Positions 9,401-16,699 of a stretch of 64,000 nt of DNA are shown piece by piece (position 1 is the first letter of the stretch; every line of letters begins with the position of its first letter). The position numbers and the translations under genes are program-made. The notes below the pieces were generated by a model. It was given only the letters and a program-made list of their open reading frames with translations, ran no database searches and had not been told where the DNA came from. The DNA is from JBGTFE01 sp049799955 (GTDB lineage: Bacteria > Acidobacteriota > Blastocatellia > Pyrinomonadales > Pyrinomonadaceae): the NCBI GenBank assembly GCA_049799955.1, contig JBARIW010000062.1, forward strand, positions 19,018 through 83,017. The letters run 5' to 3'.

Positions 9401-10222
9401 CGCCTGAATGCTTTTATCGCGGATAAAACCGAAAAGATTTCCGCTGAATTGATTTGTTCCGCGCTTGGTAACGACGTTGACGATACCGCCGGTCGCGCGT
9501 CCGAACTCAGCCGTGTAGGAATTTGTCGAAACCTGATATTCCTGAACCGCTTCCTGCGAAAGCGTCGTGCGCGAAGCGTTGACTGAATTGTCCGTAAAAT
9601 CCGCGCCGTCAACGTTAACCTGTGTCGAGCGTCCGCGCTGCCCGCCGATATTCAAACCCGAAGTCGGCGCCGGTCCGATTGGACGACCGTTATCGCGTCC
9701 GACGGTTGAAAGCGTCAGGGCAAATCCGGTCGCGCTGCGCTCGTTAATCGGCAGATTTTCGATTCTCTGCTGGTCAATCGTGTTGGAAAGCGCCGTTCTC
9801 GAAGTTTCGACGAGCTCCACCGAATCTCCCGTAATGTTGACAACCGCGCCCGTCGCGCCGATTTCCAGCTTGACTTCCAGCTCGGCGGTTTGCCCGACGG
9901 TTAATTTGACGGGCGAAATAACCGTCTTTTTAAAGTTAGCGGCTTCCACCGTGATTTCATAATCACTCGGCGGCAGCCCGATAAATCTGTATGCGCCCGA
10001 ATCATCGGACGTAACGGTGCGTGAAAATCCTGTCGCGGCATCTCTCGCGGTTATGCTTGCGCCGGCGACGACCGCGCCGTTCGGGTCAACGACCGTGCCG
10101 TTTAAATCCGCCGAGCTGACCTGCGACTGCGCCAAAGCGGCGCCGAAACATAAAACTGCAATCATTGCCGACATCGCGATTTTTGCGGCAACGGCAGAAA
10201 CTCTAAATGGAAACGCTCTCAT
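6431..10222 (-). CDS. TonB-dependent receptor, Oar-like, with carboxypeptidase-regulatory domain
   Basis: A 1263-residue outer-membrane protein. A signal peptide (about 1-31, ending ALAQ) is followed by a carboxypeptidase-regulatory-like beta-sandwich (about 36-120: LNGTVVDPNGAVVAGASITA and GAYRFIGLPPSDYEI). Then comes a plug region (about 150-260: INERSATGF, GGQRGRSTQVNVDGADFTDN, TGGIVNVVTKRGTNQFSG) and a long barrel ending in FQFGAKLNF with the terminal phenylalanine typical of barrel proteins. Such receptors import large substrates, using energy passed on by TonB. Acidobacteria carry many of them; the substrate cannot be told. A purine-rich AAGGAG lies just before the ATG. The 243-base gap to the upstream oxidoreductase suggests its own promoter. 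Confidence 0.88.
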   Translation of the reverse strand: MRAFPFRVSAVAAKIAMSAMIAVLCFGAALAQSQVSSADLNGTVVDPNGAVVAGASITARDAATGFSRTVTSDDSGAYRFIGLPPSDYEITVEAANFKKTVISPVKLTVGQTAELEVKLEIGATGAVVNITGDSVELVETSRTALSNTIDQQRIENLPINERSATGFALTLSTVGRDNGRPIGPAPTSGLNIGGQRGRSTQVNVDGADFTDNSVNASRTTLSQEAVQEYQVSTNSYTAEFGRATGGIVNVVTKRGTNQFSGNLFGFIRDKSIQARAPFAPFKSAFTRTQYGATLGGPIAKDRSFFFFSWERRQRNESGFFTSDVARGLNGALTFTVPGLPSQTFKNITPAQATFAQGLLGNAATATLGVQYLYLASSGGTTALTGTNPLISPGGGCPAGTQIGTRFFITCAPVPVNTRNANGDFIAFRPLNDLQRVFPVTEGTQYSSLRFDVNLNDTNQLTIRAGYNPGTLTGIQVESQNQSLGQNDFSRTGITRITDTSFTVGLNTTVSAIAANEFRFQFGRRDTTFKSQNGDAVAFNISGTAFIGRELFSPVDRTETRYQVLDNYNLVLGNHTIKFGGDASTIKIPSAIFELNFAGLFNFGDTAAANLLCGSLTGAALTGCLAATANAPAFTPVQSYGLGFPSIYIQGFGNPVSKIQNKPFAFFGQDSWKATRRLTLNYGLRYDMELTETIEPVGFRDPLSGIQLGSADIKAAQDVLGVQQGIPRDRNNFAPRFGFAYDVFGDGKNVVRGALGLFYDHPLLAVAFNSDIADAAQQQQAVLTAGSPSPTALFNAAQVFQGTVCGVQGSAAAICGAAITPGVAASSQYQFLRQRFNDQSFTGFGAVLPFTLPIAKDFQYASATQANLSFERQITKNMAFSISYIFVGAHHLPHPTDLNTPNTALQIQNFQRCFNRLPTSTQEVSTVNPATCNAPTPGGAWINIIPGLISLNSATGQRVIAPAVANFFRPNGPNYFLAQSFGVSKALLDSQLGGTLRTPGIISPFGSVNAQVSDGNSSYNAMNIELKRRFADNYTFLASYTWSHSIDDSSDLQTLLIAQDPRRFNLEKADSLFDQRHRFVFSGVYATPSSWSGSDSMLKKIFADFTIAPIFEISSGRPFNIITNVDANNDQSSQTDRPNVLADGTLCVPGDVLSGGGTCGSRFETVDGQLVFASGNLGRNRGITDKFMSLDLRVARSIRFGERFRLELIAEGFNLFNRFNEASASPNYRDINLLGQRDGGGRFFSTSTAAFDQRQFQFGAKLNF

Positions 10223-10465
10223 TCGTTTATTCTCCTTAGACTAATCTTTTTGAAACTTTTTGAGATTTTGTCAGCGTCTGCCGGGAAATGCTCGTTTTAA
10301 TTCGGGATGAAAAAAACCTTTCTCGACAATCAAACTTTCGTTTTTTAACGAAGCAGCTTATTAAATTTTAGCTGACCGATTTATAAAATAGATTTGATAG
10401 CTTTGACGTTTTTAACGCAAAAAACGTTTTTAAGCAAGCATTAATGTAAGATTTTTGTAATTTTA

Positions 10466-11701
10466 CTATTTAATTTTTTTTGGCGCGGGCGTTTGCCTCG
10501 TCGAACGAGCCAGAATTTGCCGCGCAGCGCGGCTAAAACTGAGCGCGAAAATCAATGCTTTCGCCGCCGAAGGAACAAACGCGAGATGCCGCATTACCGA
10601 GCATACAAGCAGTCTTTTCTGAAATTTACGCCTGTGCCGCGCTTTATATTTTTCCGCGATTTTGTCAATCGAAAATTGATTTTCCGCAATCTCCTCCGCC
10701 AGAATTTCCGCGCTTTCCAATGCCATCAGCATTCCGCTTCCCGTAAACGGGTCGATAAAAGCCGCCGCGTCGCCGACCGAGAAAAGATTCGGCGCCGGAT
10801 TTAAATTTTTCACCCCGAAACCGTCAACCGAAACCGCCAGCCAATCATAAACCGGCTTTGCGCTTTTTAGTGTCTCACGCGCCCGCTTATTTTGAAAAAT
10901 TACATTTTCGAAAATTTGTTCCGAATTCGAATTAAACTCTTTTACCAAATCGGCTTTAACCAAAAAACAATGATTCGCCAGATTGTTTTCGATAAAACTC
11001 AAACCGCCGTAACCGCCGCGAAAAAAATAAATCTCGCAGCGTCCTTTTTCTACATTGGCGTTTTCAAGATGAGTTTTAAATCCGACCAGACGATTTTGGA
11101 TTTTAGATTTTGGATTTTGGATTTTCTCGCGTAATTCGTAATTCGTAATTCGTAATTGATTTTTTTCCGCTAATTTATCCAAAACTCTCGCCCGTCCCGT
11201 CGCGTCAATCGTCAAACCGGCTGTGATTTCTTTTAACTCGTTATTTTTCGTCCTCACTTTTACGCCGCAGACTTTGTCTTTCTCAAATAAAAGCCCGATT
11301 GCCGCCGTTTCTTCCAAAACCGAAACGCCCGCGCCGCGCGCTTTTTCCATCAGGCGAAAATCCATTTCAGCGCGGCTGATACTGAGCGCGCCCTGCAAAT
11401 CGGCGTTAAACCACGCGCTCGGAACGGAAACGCTTTTGCCGTTTGGCTCATAAAATACGGTTTCCGAAATCCTTTCGCCGCCGACCGCGAGCATTTCACG
11501 CAAAACGCCGAGTGCGCGAAAATGCGCCAGACATTCCGGCGAAACGAATTCGCCGCAAAGCTTTTGACGCGGAAATTTTTCGCGCTCAATCAAACAAACC
11601 TCGAAATTTTCCTTTGCCAGACGAATCGCAAGGCTCGCGCCCGCCGGTCCCGCGCCGACGACGATAATTTTCGGGCTTGAATTTTTAAGGCGTGAATTCA
11701 T
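10466..11701 (-). CDS. FAD-dependent oxidoreductase, geranylgeranyl-reductase/halogenase-like
   Basis: A flavoprotein of the family that includes geranylgeranyl reductases and FAD monooxygenases. The N-terminal Rossmann motif VVGAGPAGASLA is followed by the acidic strand end VCLIERE and FPRQKLCGEFVSP, where that family has a conserved cysteine. The second FAD motif is SVGDAAAFIDPFTGSGM near residue 320. I start at the ATG at 11701; a TTG four codons upstream is less likely. Oddly, about 23 residues (roughly 183-205 from this ATG) are encoded by two heptad-period arrays and read QLRITNYELR then IQNPKSKIQN, an insertion between catalytic segments. Substrate unknown; a role in lipid or quinone reduction is only a guess. 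Confidence 0.75.
   Translation of the reverse strand: MNSRLKNSSPKIIVVGAGPAGASLAIRLAKENFEVCLIEREKFPRQKLCGEFVSPECLAHFRALGVLREMLAVGGERISETVFYEPNGKSVSVPSAWFNADLQGALSISRAEMDFRLMEKARGAGVSVLEETAAIGLLFEKDKVCGVKVRTKNNELKEITAGLTIDATGRARVLDKLAEKNQLRITNYELREKIQNPKSKIQNRLVGFKTHLENANVEKGRCEIYFFRGGYGGLSFIENNLANHCFLVKADLVKEFNSNSEQIFENVIFQNKRARETLKSAKPVYDWLAVSVDGFGVKNLNPAPNLFSVGDAAAFIDPFTGSGMLMALESAEILAEEIAENQFSIDKIAEKYKARHRRKFQKRLLVCSVMRHLAFVPSAAKALIFALSFSRAARQILARSTRQTPAPKKIK
11092..11158 (+). repeat. Two heptad-period arrays inside the FAD oxidoreductase gene
   Basis: On the plus strand there are five GATTTTG-like units (11092-11125) and four GTAATTC-like units (11131-11158), both with period 7. They lie in the coding frame of the minus-strand gene and keep it open. 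Confidence 0.9.
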
Positions 11702-11727
11702 TTTCAATGACAATCTTAATTGTAGCA

Positions 11728-11776
11728 GTCAATCGTAAATAGGGAAGAAAGGATTCTTAAACTATTTACGATTGAC
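11728..11776. repeat. 15-base inverted repeat with heptad period
   Basis: GTCAATCGTAAATAG at 11728-11742 is matched exactly by its inverse at 11762-11776, with ACGATTG repeating at seven-base spacing on the right. It lies between two divergent genes and belongs by structure to the heptad-period hairpins seen elsewhere in the window. Confidence 0.8.
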
Positions 11777-11870
11777 GATTGCGAAAATTTATTGACTAAA
11801 AATTCGGAAAGTTTTATTCTTTTAGTTAGCTTACAATTTTCAATTTTGCTCCTGCTGAGCGAGGTTTATT

Positions 11871-12389
11871 ATGAAAGAAAACCTTGTGAAAAAAGTTGAG
11901 GTATTCGCTAACATCGCAATTATCGCCGTCGCGCTTATAATCGGCGGCGTCATTGTCAAAAAATACTTCTTCTCCGAACAACAAAATCAACCGAAAGAAA
12001 CAATCTCAATCGGCGCTAAAGTCAATCTGAATCAGGTCGATTGGGCGAAAAACGGGCATACTTTGCTGCTTGTTTTGTCGAAGGATTGTCATTATTGCGC
12101 GGAAAGCGTTCCTTTTTATCAAAAACTTGCAAAGGAGCTTTCCCAAAACGCCAAAGTAAAATTAATTGCCGCTTTTCCCGAAGATAAAGCCGTCGCGGGC
12201 GAATATCTTCAATCGAATAATGTCGCGGTCAGCGAGATTTACCAAGCCTCCGCGCCGTCGCTCGGCGTGCGCGGAACTCCGACGATACTTTTAATTAACG
12301 AGAAGGGCGAAGTCGTCGAAAACTGGCTCGGCAAACTGCCTGAAGGCGATGAGAAAAAGGTTTTTGAGCGATTAAAATCCGTTTCTTAA
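11871..12389 (+). CDS. Membrane-anchored thioredoxin-like protein
   Basis: 172 residues. An N-terminal membrane segment (about 12-29, VFANIAIIAVALIIGGVIV) is followed by a thioredoxin-like domain outside the cytoplasm. The redox motif is CHYC (about residues 75-78) in LVLSKDCHYCAESVPFYQKL, and the cis-proline loop is GVRGTPTILLINEKGEVV. The CxxC pair suggests disulfide reduction or exchange on exported proteins. The next gene, about 120 bases downstream on the same strand, encodes a tiny secreted protein with eight cysteines, a plausible client. The start ATG is preceded by GCGAGG about 7 bases away. Confidence 0.75.
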   Translation: MKENLVKKVEVFANIAIIAVALIIGGVIVKKYFFSEQQNQPKETISIGAKVNLNQVDWAKNGHTLLLVLSKDCHYCAESVPFYQKLAKELSQNAKVKLIAAFPEDKAVAGEYLQSNNVAVSEIYQASAPSLGVRGTPTILLINEKGEVVENWLGKLPEGDEKKVFERLKSVS

Positions 12390-12408
12390 AAACGGCAAAA
12401 TCGCCGAA

Positions 12409-12452
12409 ATACTTGTGATAAACCGTAGGCAAGCCGTTTATCGCAAGCTCCG
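12409..12452 (+). repeat. Hairpin between thioredoxin-like gene and Cys-rich gene
   Basis: CTTGTGATAAAC pairs with GTTTATCGCAAG across a 13-base loop with one mismatch. There is no T-run after it, so it could be an mRNA-stabilising stem or part of the small gene's leader. Confidence 0.4.
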
Positions 12453-12511
12453 AACAGCAGTTGCCACGTTATAAGTTGTTTTTCCACTCGGAACGAGTAA
12501 GGAGGTTGAAA

Positions 12512-12739
12512 ATGAAAAGTATCATTAAACTTAGCCGTAAGTTTATTTTGTTAGGCGCAATGTTATTTGCGCTCGGTTTTGTGGTCTCGACGGATTTCGG
12601 AACAACCGAAGTCGCCGCCGCGCCCTGTTGCAGTATCTGCGAAGACTATTACGATAATTGTATCGCGCTCGGACATACGCCCGAATACTGCCTGCCGCGT
12701 CAGGAATCGTGTTGGCGATACTGCAATCCCTATTGTTAG
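12512..12739 (+). CDS. Secreted cysteine-rich microprotein
   Basis: 75 residues from the ATG at 12512, chosen because AAGGAGG stands 6 bases upstream; an upstream in-frame start at 12461 lacks such a site. A signal peptide (about 1-37: KFILLGAMLFALGFVVS, ending VAAA) precedes a mature part of about 38 residues with eight cysteines (PCCSIC, DNC, EYC, SCWRYC, NPYC). The density suggests a disulfide-knotted or metal-binding peptide. I recognise no family. A thioredoxin-like gene lies just upstream and a strong terminator just downstream, so the pair may be one unit. A structural, antimicrobial or metal-binding role is possible; none can be shown here. Confidence 0.72.
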   Translation: MKSIIKLSRKFILLGAMLFALGFVVSTDFGTTEVAAAPCCSICEDYYDNCIALGHTPEYCLPRQESCWRYCNPYC

Positions 12740-12767
12740 TTGAGAAATTGTTTCAAAAAACATAACC

Positions 12768-12811
12768 TAAACAGGTCGCCCGAAGCTAGCCGCAGCGACC
12801 TGTTTATTTTT
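12768..12811 (+). terminator. Intrinsic terminator after the Cys-rich microprotein
   Basis: Stem AAACAGGTCGC (12769-12779) against GCGACCTGTTT (12795-12805), followed by ATTTTTT. The ATG of the next gene begins only 8 bases after the T-run. Confidence 0.85.
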
Positions 12812-12818
12812 TAAATCT

Positions 12819-13778
12819 ATGGAAATTATTCCGCTTTCCGTTCCAACGCCCTTTTATGTCGGCGACGTTAATGTTTATTTGATAAAAGAAGACCCTTTGA
12901 CGCTGATTGATGTCGGACCGAAGACGAAAGAAGCCGCTGACGCTCTGCGCGACAAGCTGCGCCGCAACGGCGTCGAATTTGCCGACGTTCGGCGAATCGT
13001 CCTGACGCACGCGCACGAAGACCATTGCGGTCTGGCAAAACAAGTGCGCGACGAAGCGAAAAACGCGGAAATTCTGGTTCACAACTGGGAAACCGGACAT
13101 CTTTTCGGCAGGCTTGCGCGTGAAGAACATCATAAACTGATGATTCGCGCCGGAGTTTCCGACTCGGTTTTCCGCGACATGCAGGGTCTTTATTCGGAAA
13201 TCAGTCTTTTGACCGACGCTCTCGCGGAAGGCGAATTTTCGGAATTGAGAGATGAAATGGAAATCGATTTTGCGGGCGGAACGCTGAAAGTTCTGCACAC
13301 GCCGGGACATACGCCCGGCTCGTGTTCGTTTGTCCGCGAAGCAAACCGGACTTTAATTGCCGGCGACTGCGTTCTAAAACGCATTACGCCGAACCCGATT
13401 GTCTCGCCCGACCCGGTTAATAAGGAAAAGCGTTTCAAGTCTCTCGCCGAATATCTGGTCAGCCTTGCGCGCATCAGAAGCTTTTCGCCGACGCTCGTTT
13501 ACGGCGGGCACGGCGAGCCAATTTATGATTTTGAAGAGATTTTTAACCGTTACGTCCGCGCCATCGACGAACGACAGCGCCGCGTCGTCTCGCTCGTTTC
13601 CGGCGACGGCGTAACGGCTTTCGATGTCGCGCAGAAGCTTTTTCCGAACGCGATTGACAAGGACGTTCATCGATTTTTAGCCATTTCCGAATCAATCGCG
13701 CATCTCGATTACGCCGAATCGGAAGGCAAAATCGCGGTCGAATTTAAAGAAGGCGTCGAAGTTTACAGAAAACTTTAA
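12819..13778 (+). CDS. Metallo-beta-lactamase-fold hydrolase
   Basis: 319 residues of the MBL superfamily, which uses two metal ions to hydrolyse esters, thioesters and the like. The metal motif is THAHEDHCG (about 63-71); later ligands are in HTPGHTPGS (about 163-171) and GDCVL, with YGGHGEPI further on. The last ~80 residues form a helical C-terminal domain like that of LACTB2-type nucleases/hydrolases. No ribosome site is visible: the ATG lies 8 bases after a terminator T-run, so translation may be from a leaderless mRNA. The substrate is unknown. Confidence 0.78.
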   Translation: MEIIPLSVPTPFYVGDVNVYLIKEDPLTLIDVGPKTKEAADALRDKLRRNGVEFADVRRIVLTHAHEDHCGLAKQVRDEAKNAEILVHNWETGHLFGRLAREEHHKLMIRAGVSDSVFRDMQGLYSEISLLTDALAEGEFSELRDEMEIDFAGGTLKVLHTPGHTPGSCSFVREANRTLIAGDCVLKRITPNPIVSPDPVNKEKRFKSLAEYLVSLARIRSFSPTLVYGGHGEPIYDFEEIFNRYVRAIDERQRRVVSLVSGDGVTAFDVAQKLFPNAIDKDVHRFLAISESIAHLDYAESEGKIAVEFKEGVEVYRKL

Positions 13779-13929
13779 TCTCGCTTATACAACTTATTTT
13801 TAATCTCGCCGCATCTTTCAGTTTAGGCTGGACTGTTTCGAACTCTGAAATCTTTTTAGATAACGGAAAATTTTATATATAAACGGCAATAATTTATTCA
13901 ACCGTTCAAAAAAAATTTAAGGAGAATTT

Positions 13930-15603
13930 ATGAAAAAACTTTCCGTCCTGCTGGCTCTTTTCTGCTTTTTAACCAACCCGATTTTTTCGCAATCAAACTT
14001 TTCGCCCGATGTAAAGCGCGTCGCCGTTTTCAAAAACGGCTATGCTTTCACGTATCGTGAAGGCGAAGCGCAGGCGCAAAACGGCTGGGTTTACACGAAC
14101 AACACGCCAATCGGCGTTCTCGGAACGGTTTGGGGTTATTCCGGCTCGCCGAACGTTCGCGTGATGCAGCTTCTGGCTTCCGAGAATGAAAAGCGCGAAA
14201 TGGAGCGCGTAACCGATGTTGCAGAGATTCTGATTGCCAACGAAGGCGCGCGGATTCGATTTATTGATAATTACAGCAAACAGTTTGAAGGAACTTACGA
14301 AATCGTCAGCCGCAACCGCAATTTCGCTTCGCCCGTTCTGCGCATCGACAATTACACCGACGAATATCGCGAAGACCAGGTAACAATCGCGCTGAAAACC
14401 GAAACGGGCTTGATGTTTTTCAACGCCGCCGCGATAAGAAACATCGAAATCGTCGGTCAGCCGAAGATGGAAAAGATACGGATGAGCAAAGAAAACCGGC
14501 TCGCGCTAAAAGTCGAAGGCGCGCGGGACGGCGAGCGCGTAAATCTCGGCATTGCCGCGTTGGAGCGCGGTATTCGATGGATTCCGGCGTATCGAGTCGA
14601 GGTCAAAGGCTCGCCCGTTAAAGAAGCAAAGCTTGAGCTTGAAGCGATGCTGATAAATGAACTGACGGATTTGAAAAACTCGGAAGTCTTTTTCGTCGTC
14701 GGCGTTCCGCATTTTCTTTTTCAGGAAACGATGTCGCCGCTTTCGATGAACGCGGGTTTTGCGGGCGTCTCCTCCTATTTTCAAGCCGGAACGCGAAATA
14801 ATCGGCGCGATACATATTCGAACGCGATTATGAGTCAGGTTGCGTCCCAATCCGAAAATACATACGATGGCGAGGACGACGCGACGCCGACCGTTTCCGC
14901 AGAAGAACGCTCCAACACCTTTTCCGCCGAGCAGCTTTTTCTGTATCAGGCGACCGACATCACTCTAAAGAAAAACGAGCGCGCTTCTCTAAGGCTGTTT
15001 TCGCTGACTGTTCCGGCAAGCGAAGTTTTCGAATGGACTTTGAACGACGCGCCGAATACGACGCAGCGTTATCTGGACAATTCGGGCAATTCTAATTCTA
15101 CGCCGCTTCTGCAAGACCTTTCGAGCAAAGTCTGGTACGCGCTGCGGCTTAAAAATCAGACCGGAATGCCGTGGACGACCGCGCCTGCCTTGAGCTTCCG
15201 CGACTGGAAACCGATGGGACAGGATATGCTTTCGTTTACGCCCGTCGGCGGCGAAAACATTCTTCGAATAACGCCCGCGACCGAGGTTATCGGCACGCAC
15301 ACGCTCGAAGAAAAAGCCCGCGTGCAGGCGCAGATACGCTATGCGGGCAGCACATACAGCTTCGATTTGATAACGGTCGAAGGCACGATAAAGCTCAAAA
15401 ACATCAAGAAAGATGCGGTCGAAGTCGTTTTGACAAGAAATCTAATCGGCGATGTCGTTTCGGCGACCGACGCGGGCAAAATCTCACGCGAAGGCTTGAA
15501 TCTGCAAGCCGTCAATCCGAATTCAGTCGTAAAATGGAGCTTGTCGCTGCCGTCGGGCGAGAAGGAAATTAAATACACATACAAAATTTACGTGAGAAGA
15601 TAG
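13930..15603 (+). CDS. Secreted protein with DUF4139-like region, unknown role
   Basis: 557 residues with a signal peptide (about 1-20, LSVLLALFCFLTNPIFSQS). The pattern VAVFKNGYAFTYREGEA at the start and GIRWIPAYRVEVKG followed by ELEAMLINELTDLKNSEVFF near the middle resemble the DUF4139 / mucoidy-inhibitor-A family, whose function is poorly known. The C-terminal part (from about 440) is beta-rich and ends in KEIKYTYKIYVRR. There is AAGGAG 6 bases before the ATG. A heptad-period hairpin follows the stop. It is likely periplasmic or surface-attached. Confidence 0.6.
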   Translation: MKKLSVLLALFCFLTNPIFSQSNFSPDVKRVAVFKNGYAFTYREGEAQAQNGWVYTNNTPIGVLGTVWGYSGSPNVRVMQLLASENEKREMERVTDVAEILIANEGARIRFIDNYSKQFEGTYEIVSRNRNFASPVLRIDNYTDEYREDQVTIALKTETGLMFFNAAAIRNIEIVGQPKMEKIRMSKENRLALKVEGARDGERVNLGIAALERGIRWIPAYRVEVKGSPVKEAKLELEAMLINELTDLKNSEVFFVVGVPHFLFQETMSPLSMNAGFAGVSSYFQAGTRNNRRDTYSNAIMSQVASQSENTYDGEDDATPTVSAEERSNTFSAEQLFLYQATDITLKKNERASLRLFSLTVPASEVFEWTLNDAPNTTQRYLDNSGNSNSTPLLQDLSSKVWYALRLKNQTGMPWTTAPALSFRDWKPMGQDMLSFTPVGGENILRITPATEVIGTHTLEEKARVQAQIRYAGSTYSFDLITVEGTIKLKNIKKDAVEVVLTRNLIGDVVSATDAGKISREGLNLQAVNPNSVVKWSLSLPSGEKEIKYTYKIYVRR

Positions 15604-15690
15604 GTAAAAAGTAATTGGTAATTGGTAATTGGTAATTGGTAGGAAAGATTTTACTTATTACCTATCACCTATCACCTATTACCTATCACT
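15603..15690. repeat. Heptad-period inverted arrays
   Basis: GGTAATT-type units (about 15612-15640) face ACCTATC/ACCTATT units (15659-15690), all with period 7. The arms can pair into a hairpin between two convergent genes. Confidence 0.88.
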
Positions 15691-15695
15691 TTTCC

Positions 15696-16523
15696 TTAAG
15701 CAAATTGTCTTTGATTGATTTCCGTAGCTACCTCGTTGATTTTCGTTAAGGTTTCAAAGCCCGGAAGCTGGCGGATTCGCTGCGTGATTATTTTATCGAC
15801 GCATTCCAAGCCGTCTTTGCCCTTAAAAAGCGTTCCGATTGTGTAATCGGTCTGCTTTTTCGGCTTTGCGCCCTGACCGACCGGCGCCCAGAATTTATTG
15901 ACGACAAAACGCGCGACTTTTCTGGCGAATTTCGACTGTTTGAGTTCGAGCCGCGCCACGCTCCAGTAAAATTTCGTGTGCGCCGATTCCTCGCGCATAA
16001 TTCCGGTTAAAATTCCGGTCAAAACCGGGTGATTGGCGAGTTTTATCAAACGCCGGTAGCCCTGCGCCGTGGACATCTCGTGTATCGCGCCGAAAGTCAT
16101 GTGCGTCGCCGTGAATTTTTTGCCGACCAGATTGGTCAGAGTCGTCAGAAGATAGGCGTTTGCGCGGTAAAAGTTCGAGACATTGCGCTGAACTTCCTGT
16201 TTCCAGTCGCTGCTCGTTTCGATTCCGGCTTCATTCAGAAAACGATTTAAAAGCTCGGCGTGCGCGATTTCTTCAATGCCCCAACGCTCCATAAATTTGC
16301 TGATAATCGGGTCTTTCCCGGTCGGCGTGCGGCGAAGCTCGGCGTAATACATATCGGTCAAAATCTCTACGTCGCGCATATACATGAGGACGGGCACGAA
16401 TTTTTTATCGAGCGGATGATTTTTAACGTCCTTCCAGTCGATATTACTCAAAAATTCCGGCGTCAGCGTGCGCGGCTGTTTTTCATACCAGTTCAGAACA
16501 TCTCTGTTTGTCTCGAAAGTCAT
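15696..16523 (-). CDS. Ferritin-like acyl-ACP desaturase family protein
   Basis: 275 residues, mostly helical, with two diiron-type motifs: EEIAHAELLNRFL (about 87-99) and REESAHTKFYW (about 182-192), each of the ExxH kind. A first Glu, probably in RDVEILTDMYYAELRR, would complete the site. This matches type-2 (soluble) fatty-acid desaturases, which use O2 and ferredoxin to put a double bond into acyl-ACP. Other ferritin-like oxygenases such as AurF-type are possible. The gene converges on the preceding one across a heptad-period hairpin; AGGAG lies just upstream of its ATG. Confidence 0.65.
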   Translation of the reverse strand: MTFETNRDVLNWYEKQPRTLTPEFLSNIDWKDVKNHPLDKKFVPVLMYMRDVEILTDMYYAELRRTPTGKDPIISKFMERWGIEEIAHAELLNRFLNEAGIETSSDWKQEVQRNVSNFYRANAYLLTTLTNLVGKKFTATHMTFGAIHEMSTAQGYRRLIKLANHPVLTGILTGIMREESAHTKFYWSVARLELKQSKFARKVARFVVNKFWAPVGQGAKPKKQTDYTIGTLFKGKDGLECVDKIITQRIRQLPGFETLTKINEVATEINQRQFA

Positions 16524-16542
16524 ATTTTCTCCTGTGAATCAG

Positions 16543-16600
16543 GCTTTTGGTTTTGGGCTTTTGGTTTTTGCAAAAACCGAAAACCGAAGACCGAAAACCT
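16543..16600. repeat. Heptad-period inverted arrays
   Basis: GCTTTTG/GTTTTTG units face AACCGAA/GACCGAA units across TGCAAAAA. They lie between the start of the desaturase-like gene and the next divergent gene. Confidence 0.8.
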
Positions 16601-16699
16601 TTTCCCCGAAACCATCAGTTTCGCTTACATTTTTAATTCGCTATACTAATTCTTTCGGATTCAATCAATTCAAAACGGTGGTGTTAATATTTAATTAAT

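Noticed and set aside
10223..10465. Riboswitch or small RNA between the TonB and FAD genes
   Set aside because: AT-rich with only a weak ACGTTTTT/AAAAACGT hairpin; nothing beyond a promoter region can be supported.
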